Assembly (NCBI GenBank): GCA_017645305.1
Contig: JAGCPD010000012.1
Span: forward strand, 62,001 to 126,000
Length of the DNA stretch: 64,000 nt
Origin: Bacteroidaceae bacterium
GTDB taxonomy: Bacteria > Bacteroidota > Bacteroidia > Bacteroidales > Bacteroidaceae
Direction: 5' to 3'
Positions 25,731 through 32,039 of this stretch are shown in pieces. Numbering within the stretch: the first letter of the stretch is position 1; the number at the start of each line of letters is the position of its first letter. The notes beneath the pieces are model-generated. The model did no database searches, was not told the origin of the DNA, and saw only the letters and a list, made by a program, of their open reading frames with translations. The position numbers and the translations under genes were made by a program.

Positions 25731-26285
25731 CGTGGTAACAACCTGTGTATTTTCAGGGTTAGAGTCCGCCTTGCGGAACCAGTCGCTGTACTCAATATAA
25801 TGGGCAGCATAAGTTTTGTTCAGCGCTTGTGCCTGGTCAGGATCTACTTTCTTGATGAATTTGGCAGGTACACCGCCCCATAGTTCTCCGTCGCCAATCT
25901 GTGTATTGCTGAGTACCAAGGCTCCTGCAGCAACAATAGCACCTTTGCCAACAATAGCGTGATCAAGAACAGTAGCACCCATTCCCACCAGGGCACCGTC
26001 TTTAATCTCGCATCCGTGCAGGGTTACGCTGTGCCCGATGGTCACATCATCACCAAGGATGCAAGGGGCTTTCCCGTTCAGGGTATGAATGCAGGAGTTG
26101 TCCTGTATATTTGTGCGATTGCCGACCTTCACAAAGTGTACATCGCCTCGGACTACGGCATTAAACCAAACGGTGCAGTCGTCACCCATTTCCACGTCGC
26201 CTACTATTACGGCACCTTCGCTGAAATAGCAGTGTTTGCCAAACCGGGGAGCAGGCATCCCCTCAAGTTTCTTTATTATAGCCAC
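25704..26285 (-). CDS. Gamma-class carbonic anhydrase-like left-handed beta-helix protein
   Basis: 193 residues. The hexapeptide-repeat pattern runs from residue 20 to about 150, with the metal histidines in NSCIHTLNG and the IGHSVTLHGC segment, as in YrdA/CaiE/PaaY-type gamma carbonic anhydrases. It probably acts as a trimer in the cytoplasm. Whether it hydrates CO2 cannot be told from sequence, since many homologues are inactive. The C-terminus extends about 20 residues past the helix, and its last part derives from an interspersed repeat. Confidence 0.85.
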   Translation of the reverse strand: MAIIKKLEGMPAPRFGKHCYFSEGAVIVGDVEMGDDCTVWFNAVVRGDVHFVKVGNRTNIQDNSCIHTLNGKAPCILGDDVTIGHSVTLHGCEIKDGALVGMGATVLDHAIVGKGAIVAAGALVLSNTQIGDGELWGGVPAKFIKKVDPDQAQALNKTYAAHYIEYSDWFRKADSNPENTQVVTTSEEYKSEK

Positions 26286-26293
26286 GTTATTTT

Positions 26294-26385
26294 ATTGAAC
26301 ATTGAATATTGAACATTGAATATTGAACATTGAACATTGAACAATCGTTTTGGTTTTCGTTATCGTTTTGAACATTGTACATTGA
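26294..26385. repeat. Tandem TTGAACATTGAA/TATTGAAC repeat reaching into the pepP 3' end
   Basis: About four consecutive copies of a 14-base unit and shorter derivatives cover 26294-26344. A further copy, GAACATTGTACATTGA (26370-26385), lies inside the final codons of the pepP-like gene and encodes its C-terminal LNVQCS. Confidence 0.85.
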
Positions 26386-28147
26386 GCCATGCCCTTTCCT
26401 CCTCGGTCAGGTAGGGCGAGAGTTCCTTATATACACGTCTATGATAAGCATTCAAATATGCAATCTCGTCAGGCAGCATCATTTCCCAGATGATGGGAGT
26501 TGTATCTATGGGACAGAGCGTCAGGGCATCCAGTTGCAGAAATTCCCCGAACTCCGTCTTTTGGCCGGCCTGTACTATCATGGTGTTTTCTATGCGTACG
26601 CCATGTTTCCCTGCGCGGTAAATGCCAGGTTCGTTTGTCACCGTCATGCCAGACAGCAAGGGGGCGGGTTTATAGTTCATACGTATTTGGTGTGGTCCTT
26701 CGTGCACGTTCAGGTAACTGCCCACGCCATGTCCCGTTCCGTGCAGAAAGTTAATGCCATGCTGCCACATGGCGTAGCGTGCCAAAGCATCAATTTGTGT
26801 GCCGCAGGCACCCTTGGGGAATTTGGCAAGTGCCAGACGGATATGTCCCTTCAACACTAAAGTATAATCCAGTTTTTCGCTTTCAGTAAGCGGACCTAAA
26901 GCTATGGTGCGTGTGATGTCTGTTGTACCGTCTTGATATTGTGCACCGCTGTCCAGCAAAAGCAAGCCTTTTGGCTCCAGCTTTGTGTCGGTCTCTGAAG
27001 TGGCCTCGTAATGAACAATGGCACCATGGGGGCCGTAGGCTGCAATGGTATCGAAAGATATATCACGAAACAACTTTTGCTCTGCTCTCAGGGATGTTAG
27101 TTTTTTGTCGATGCTTATCTCTGTTTCCTGTCCAGCTTCTACGGCAGATTTCAGCCAGCGGAGGAACTTCACCATAGCTACTCCGTCGCGCAGCATGGCA
27201 TTGCGGAAGCCCTTAATTTCAGTCTCGTTCTTGACGGCCTTCATGGGAGCTGTCAGCGAACTGTGATCAGTAACCCTGCATGTATTGGGCAGGTGGGCTT
27301 GCAGGTGCCAGTTGCTGCTGTTGAAATCCAGCATCAGTGTCTCTCCCTGATATTGCCCCAAGGCATCTGCCAGGGCAGAGTAGGGTTGGGTGGTTATGTT
27401 ATTTTCTTTGAGGTATGCAGCCACCTCTGTCGTAATCTTCTCAAGATTGGTAAAGAGAATTGCCTCATTTTGGGTTATCAGCAGATAAGCCACGAAGACA
27501 GGGTTGCAGTGTACGTCCGTTCCGCGAAGGTTCAGCAGCCAAGCAATCTCGTCCAACAGACTGATAACGGTTCCCTCGGTTCCTGCTTGCTGTAGTGCTT
27601 CGCGTAACCGTTTTATCTTGCTCTGGCAAGTCTCACCTGCAAATTCCAAGGGTTGAATCACAATGGGGTTGGTTGGGATGGCAGGCCGGTTGTTCCACAA
27701 CTTGTCGGCAGGGTCGTCACCGATGCACAGGTTTAGATGGGCTTTTTGCAGTTCTTCCTTCATGCTTTTGATATCGGCTATTGTGTTCACCCAACCGTCA
27801 ACACCTACGTTGCTTCCTTCGGGCAGCACATTTTTCAGCCATTCGCTGATAGAGGGAGTTTCCTCAAGCCCGTCTTTCATCAGGAAGAATGGGGTGCCGT
27901 TCAGTTGGTTAGCAGCAGCCAGAAAGTAACGGCTGTCTGTCCACAGCGCAGCTTCCTTCATCGTAACAACGGCCGTTCCCGCACTTCCGTCAAATCCGCT
28001 TATCCACTTTCGGGTCATCCAGTGCTCAGGCACGTACTCACCGCAGTGGGGGTCGGTGCTTGGGAAGATGAAGGCTTGCTGGTTTTTCTCTTGCATATAC
28101 GTGCGCAGGGCATCCACGCGTAGAGATATTTCTTTGTTATTTCCCAT
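26360..28147 (-). CDS. pepP: Xaa-Pro aminopeptidase, M24B family
   Basis: 595 residues from the ATG at 28147; the open frame continues 95 codons upstream, but a promoter with a predicted start site near 28152 rules that out. Two creatinase-like N-terminal domains precede the pita-bread catalytic domain. The metal ligands are seen in LLLDSGAQYQDGTTDITRT (two Asp), HGTGHGVGSYLNVHEGP (His), TNEPGIY (Glu) and VRIENTM (Glu). It removes N-terminal residues preceding proline in the cytoplasm. It heads the minus-strand run leading to the steroid-type cluster. Confidence 0.92.
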   Translation of the reverse strand: MGNNKEISLRVDALRTYMQEKNQQAFIFPSTDPHCGEYVPEHWMTRKWISGFDGSAGTAVVTMKEAALWTDSRYFLAAANQLNGTPFFLMKDGLEETPSISEWLKNVLPEGSNVGVDGWVNTIADIKSMKEELQKAHLNLCIGDDPADKLWNNRPAIPTNPIVIQPLEFAGETCQSKIKRLREALQQAGTEGTVISLLDEIAWLLNLRGTDVHCNPVFVAYLLITQNEAILFTNLEKITTEVAAYLKENNITTQPYSALADALGQYQGETLMLDFNSSNWHLQAHLPNTCRVTDHSSLTAPMKAVKNETEIKGFRNAMLRDGVAMVKFLRWLKSAVEAGQETEISIDKKLTSLRAEQKLFRDISFDTIAAYGPHGAIVHYEATSETDTKLEPKGLLLLDSGAQYQDGTTDITRTIALGPLTESEKLDYTLVLKGHIRLALAKFPKGACGTQIDALARYAMWQHGINFLHGTGHGVGSYLNVHEGPHQIRMNYKPAPLLSGMTVTNEPGIYRAGKHGVRIENTMIVQAGQKTEFGEFLQLDALTLCPIDTTPIIWEMMLPDEIAYLNAYHRRVYKELSPYLTEEERAWLNVQCSKR

Positions 28148-28157
28148 ATTCAGGGCA

Positions 28158-28189
28158 CAAAGATAATGCATACCGAGGGAAATACCAAA
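28158..28189 (-). promoter_or_regulatory. Promoter of pepP
   Basis: On the minus strand TTTG (28186-28189), 20 bases, then TATCTTTG (28158-28165). The start codon is 10 bases downstream, giving a very short leader. Confidence 0.85.
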
Positions 28190-28398
28190 TTTATTTGGGA
28201 AAAACCGAACGGAAGTAATTTCATCGAATCCAATTTTACGGATAAATGAAAGGTGTCCTGAGTGCAGACGATTTGTCAGATAAATATGCGAGAAAGGATT
28301 TGCTTCCTTTTTCTTTTCTGGTTTGGCGGAATCGGGAAATACCGCAAAAAACCAGATAACCTGCATGGTTTGAAAAAGAGAAGAAAAACGGCTTTTCT

Positions 28399-28429
28399 TT
28401 TGCATTGTGTTAAATAAATCGTATCTTTG
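28399..28429 (+). promoter_or_regulatory. Promoter of the Bax-inhibitor-1 gene
   Basis: TTTG (28399-28402), 19 bases, TATCTTTG (28422-28429). It excludes an upstream in-frame start at 28407 and supports the ATG at 28458. Confidence 0.88.
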
Positions 28430-28457
28430 CACAGGATTTACGACAAAACAAACAATT

Positions 28458-29177
28458 ATGGAAACAGAAGGATTTAATTATCAGGGACTCTCTACAGAAC
28501 GGGAGAGAATGGTATCGGAGGCATTCCCCGTCCTAATGCGAAAGGTGTATGTTTGGATGGCGCTGGCTCTGCTTATTACAGGAATGACATCCTTTTTTGT
28601 GGCTACAAGCCCGACCCTTTTGACAGCAATCATTACCAGCAAGACTCTGTTTTACGGGCTTATTATTGCCGAACTTGCATTGGTTTTGGGTGTCAGTGCT
28701 GCTATCAACCGACTCTCTCTGACGGTCGCAACGCTGCTGTTCATCCTCTACTCTGTCATCAACGGTGCTACAATGTCGATGATTTTCCTCATCTATGATG
28801 TATCGTCCATTGCTACAGTATTCTTCATCACAGCGGGAACATTCGGTGCGATGGCGGCGATAGGTTACACCACAAAAAAAGACCTCTCCTCGATGGGAAG
28901 AATCCTATTCATGGCCCTCATCGGACTGGTGATAGCCACTGCGGTCAACCTGTTCTTCAAAAGCCCCGGTATGACGATGGTTTTGAGCTATATCGGCGTG
29001 ATTGTCTTTGTGGGTCTTACCGCATGGGACTCCCAGAAAATCAAGTTGATGTTGATGCAGGCTCCCGATGCTGACGAAAATGCCCAGAAACTGGCGCTCT
29101 TAGGAGCACTTACGCTTTATCTGGACTTCGTTAACCTATTCCTCTACCTGCTTCGTATTTTCGGGAAAAGAAGATAA
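28458..29177 (+). CDS. Bax inhibitor-1/YccA family membrane protein
   Basis: 239 residues with seven hydrophobic segments beginning at about residue 30 (VYVWMALALLITGMTSFFVA) and the family's late YIGVIVFVGLTAWDSQKIK motif. Bacterial homologues are inner-membrane proteins, some of which behave as pH-sensitive calcium channels or interact with FtsH (YccA). The physiological role in Bacteroidetes is not established. The start is set by the promoter immediately upstream. The double serpin gene follows after 69 bases. Confidence 0.9.
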   Translation: METEGFNYQGLSTERERMVSEAFPVLMRKVYVWMALALLITGMTSFFVATSPTLLTAIITSKTLFYGLIIAELALVLGVSAAINRLSLTVATLLFILYSVINGATMSMIFLIYDVSSIATVFFITAGTFGAMAAIGYTTKKDLSSMGRILFMALIGLVIATAVNLFFKSPGMTMVLSYIGVIVFVGLTAWDSQKIKLMLMQAPDADENAQKLALLGALTLYLDFVNLFLYLLRIFGKRR

Positions 29178-29246
29178 CTAATTTTGTTCTGCCCTCAACA
29201 TTTTTTTTTCACGCAGTAATGCAAAATTTCTAATATAGTAGGAAAG

Positions 29247-31823
29247 ATGAAAAAGTATGTTCTCCTTTTGATGTTTTTGGCAGGCTCTTTCACAACTTTC
29301 GCTGACGGAAACGAGCCCAAGAAAATAGAACTGACCACGCAGGAGCGCCAGTTAGTGAAGAACAACAATCGGTTCGCCTATAGCCTCTTTGGGAAAATAC
29401 GAGAAAAGGGTCACTCAAACTCCCCTTTAGAGGAGGTAGGGAGAGAATCTTTCATTTTGTCCCCTTTGAGCATAACCGTTGATTTAGGGATGCTGAACAA
29501 TGGTGCTGATGGCATTACACGCGAGGAGATTGATGCTGTACTGGGCAGCACTAATGTTGGAGGGGCGGATGCCATTAATGCTTTCTGCCGCAAGATGCTG
29601 ACCGAGAGCGGCACATTGGATGAGAAGACAAGTGTGGCAATGGCCAATAATATTTATGTGAATACAGCCCAAGGCTGCCAGTTGAAGTCTGCCTTTGTGG
29701 AAACAGCCAAACAGTATTACGATGCTACGCCTGAGAGCAGGGATTTCGGCGATGGTGTAACTCGAGACATCATTAACCAGTGGGGCAGCGACCATACCGA
29801 AGGGATGATTCCAGAAGCTATCAAGGAAGAAGAGTTCTGCGAGGATGCTATTAGCTATCTGCTGAATGCACTTTATTTCAAAGGCGAATGGACACACAAG
29901 TTCGATGCCACGAAGACATATCGTGCCCAGTTTGATGAGGGACATGCTGAGGCGTATTTGATGAATCAATATTCAGATTTCTCTTATACCGAGAATATGG
30001 TTTATCAGTCTGTGATACTACCTTATGGCAATAGGGCTTATCAGATGACTGTTTACCTGCCACGATTTGGAAGGACAATAGATGATGTGTTGAGTGTACT
30101 GAGCACGAAGGGATGGAATGAGGAAGAATATGGTACCTGTAAGGTGAACCTTTTGTTGCCCAAATTCGAGACGTTGACTGATATTCGGCTGGAAGATATC
30201 ATGAAGTCGCTAGGTATGCCCAATGCTTTCGAGGGTGGCTATGGATTCAATGAATTCTGTAACCAAAATGTCTATATTGGCATGATGAAACAGTGCGCCA
30301 AGATAAAATTAGACGAGGAAGGTACGGAAGCATCAGCGGTAACCGTGATAGATATTCGCAAGAATGGAGGTCCGGGTTATGCTGAGTTTTTGGCCAATCG
30401 TCCTTTCCTCTATACTATCAGCGAACGTAGTACGGGTGCCATCTTCTTCATTGGCCAGTATCTGGGTGAGCCTTTGGCAAATCCAAGAAAGGACATTAGT
30501 GTGTCAGAAGATGAAAAGAAGTTGGTAGAGGGCAACAATGACTTTGCCTTTAACCTTTTTCGCAAAATAAGACAGATATCCTCTAACTCCACCTCTACGG
30601 GAAGAAAAAACGAGAGCCTCCCCTTAGAGGATGAAGGCGGAAGAGAGTCCCTTATCTTCTCTCCTCTTAGTATTACCTACGCTTTAGGCTTGCTCAACAA
30701 CGGAGCCGCCGGACAGACACAGCAGGAGATAAACGAAGTGCTGGGCTTTGGCGATGCAGGTGCGGATGCCATTAATGCTTTCTGCCGCAAGATGCTGACA
30801 GAGGCTTCCACGCTGGACAACACAACCGTTGCCGAGATTGCCAATTCTATCTTTGTGAATAGCGGCAAGAACTACTATCTGCAACAGGGCTTTATAGAAA
30901 AAGCCGACCAGTTCTACGATGCAGAGCCGCAGTCCCTCAATTTCTTTGAGAAGGAGCAGACCATGGGTATCATCAACCAATGGGCCAATGACCACACACG
31001 CGGTATGATTCCTGAGGTACTGAATGAGGAAATATATAATGAACAGGCCGTTAGCTATCTGCTGAACGCCCTCTACTTCAAAGGTGCATGGACCAATAAG
31101 TTTGATGTAAATGTTACAAAGGAAGAATCCTTCAATGGCGGAGAGCCTGTACCGATGATGCAGCAATGGGAGAAGTTTGAATACACAGAGAACGACCTCT
31201 ATCAAGCTGTCCATCTTCCCTATGGTAACGAAGCCTATCGGATGACCATTTTCCTACCTCGGGAGGGTAAGACCATTGACGATGTTCTCAGTCAGCTGAA
31301 CGGCAGGAACTGGAATTTCAGGAAGGAGAAGTATGATATCGACCTGAAGTTGCCTCGCATTCAGACAAGCACGGACCTTCCGCTTGTGGATATCATGAGG
31401 CAGTTGGGGCTGACATTAGCCTTTACTCTTGCTGCGGAGTTCCCCTATTTCTGCAATACCCCGGTTTACATCAGCAACATGTTCCAGAAAGCCATCATAG
31501 AACTGGACGAAGAGGGAACAGAGGCAGCAGCAGTCACTGTGATAGAATATGAAGCGACAAGTATCGAACCTTGGTATGAATTTCACGCCAACCGCCCGTT
31601 TATCTATATTATCAGCGAACAGAGCACAGGCACCATCTTCTTCATGGGGCAGTTTACGGGATTGGAGCAGACCAACAGCATGGTTTCTTCCGTTGGGGAG
31701 AAAAAAGAAGGGGCTTTCATCTACGACCTTTCCGGGCGCAGAATAGATTCATCATTCTTCACTCCTCATTCTTCACTTAAAAAGGGCATTTACATTCAGA
31801 ATGGCCATAAGATGATGAAATAA
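29247..31823 (+). CDS. Double serpin with a type IX-style tail
   Basis: 858 residues. Signal peptide 1-19. Two complete serpin domains lie at about 29-405 and 420-795. Both carry the inhibitory hinge EEGTEA(S/A)AVT in the reactive loop and a downstream ANRPF(L/I)Y strand, so both should be suicide inhibitors of serine or cysteine proteases. The exposed loops differ (VIDIRKNGGPGYAEF versus VIEYEATSIEPWYEF), suggesting two target specificities. The helix A to strand 6B connection is lengthened in both copies by palindromic repeat-derived residues. The tail IYDLSGRRI...KKGIYIQNGHKMMK resembles a type IX sorting domain. It probably protects cells or secreted enzymes from host or competitor proteases. 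Confidence 0.92.
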   Translation: MKKYVLLLMFLAGSFTTFADGNEPKKIELTTQERQLVKNNNRFAYSLFGKIREKGHSNSPLEEVGRESFILSPLSITVDLGMLNNGADGITREEIDAVLGSTNVGGADAINAFCRKMLTESGTLDEKTSVAMANNIYVNTAQGCQLKSAFVETAKQYYDATPESRDFGDGVTRDIINQWGSDHTEGMIPEAIKEEEFCEDAISYLLNALYFKGEWTHKFDATKTYRAQFDEGHAEAYLMNQYSDFSYTENMVYQSVILPYGNRAYQMTVYLPRFGRTIDDVLSVLSTKGWNEEEYGTCKVNLLLPKFETLTDIRLEDIMKSLGMPNAFEGGYGFNEFCNQNVYIGMMKQCAKIKLDEEGTEASAVTVIDIRKNGGPGYAEFLANRPFLYTISERSTGAIFFIGQYLGEPLANPRKDISVSEDEKKLVEGNNDFAFNLFRKIRQISSNSTSTGRKNESLPLEDEGGRESLIFSPLSITYALGLLNNGAAGQTQQEINEVLGFGDAGADAINAFCRKMLTEASTLDNTTVAEIANSIFVNSGKNYYLQQGFIEKADQFYDAEPQSLNFFEKEQTMGIINQWANDHTRGMIPEVLNEEIYNEQAVSYLLNALYFKGAWTNKFDVNVTKEESFNGGEPVPMMQQWEKFEYTENDLYQAVHLPYGNEAYRMTIFLPREGKTIDDVLSQLNGRNWNFRKEKYDIDLKLPRIQTSTDLPLVDIMRQLGLTLAFTLAAEFPYFCNTPVYISNMFQKAIIELDEEGTEAAAVTVIEYEATSIEPWYEFHANRPFIYIISEQSTGTIFFMGQFTGLEQTNSMVSSVGEKKEGAFIYDLSGRRIDSSFFTPHSSLKKGIYIQNGHKMMK
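29420..29443 (+). repeat. Palindromic intergenic-type element inside the first serpin domain
   Basis: CTCCC (29420-29424) and GGGAG (29439-29443) frame TTTAGAGG-type sequence. It encodes NSPLEEVGRES between the first helix and the FILSPLSI strand. Confidence 0.6.
30617..30630 (+). repeat. Related palindromic element inside the second serpin domain
   Basis: CCTCCCCTTAGAGG shares its core with the element at 29420-29443 and falls at the homologous loop of the second serpin domain. Confidence 0.6.
31750..31779 (+). repeat. CATTCTTCACTCCTCATTC-type repeat in the serpin tail hinge
   Basis: Two CATTCTTCACT units encode SFFTPHSSL between IYDLSGRRID and KKGIYIQNG. It belongs to the same TTCACT/TTCATT family seen between genes at 15302-15336 and 25692-25730. 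Confidence 0.7.
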
Positions 31824-31846
31824 GATGTTTTCTGTTAAATAATCAT

Positions 31847-31887
31847 AACGGTACACAACTTTGTGATTCACAAGTTTGTGTACCGTT
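31847..31887 (+). terminator. Long hairpin downstream of the double serpin
   Basis: Arms 31847-31866 and 31868-31887 pair at 18 of 20 positions with almost no loop. A T-run follows only after about ten bases, so it may act as a terminator or as an RNA 3' end stabiliser. Confidence 0.75.
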
Positions 31888-31986
31888 CTATTGTTATAAT
31901 TTTTTTAAAGATAGCGGAATCACATGTATAACTGTCCTTCTTCTCCTAACCAAAACCTACAAAAGTTGAAACATAATTAATAATAG

Positions 31987-32018
31987 TTTGGTTATTTCTC
32001 TCCTTTTTTGTATTTTTG
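31987..32018 (+). promoter_or_regulatory. Promoter of the topoisomerase IV operon
   Basis: TTTG (31987-31990), 20 bases, TATTTTTG (32011-32018). The predicted start site lies near 32024, so start codons before that are excluded. Confidence 0.85.
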
Positions 32019-32039
32019 CACGCAATAATGCAGAAACTG

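Larger units (their letters stand above)
28148..28457. other. 310-base divergent intergenic region
   Basis: It contains two divergent Bacteroidetes-type promoters (28158-28189 minus and 28399-28429 plus). Nothing else with coding or structural signal was seen; the open frames crossing it lie upstream of both promoters' start sites. Confidence 0.75.

Noticed and set aside
26360..28432. Longer pepP start at 28432
   Set aside because: The added 95 residues are not family-like and would be encoded upstream of the predicted transcription start near 28152.
31847..31887. Hairpin after the serpin gene as a miniature transposable element
   Set aside because: There is no target-site duplication or second copy in the window, and the position fits a transcript end.
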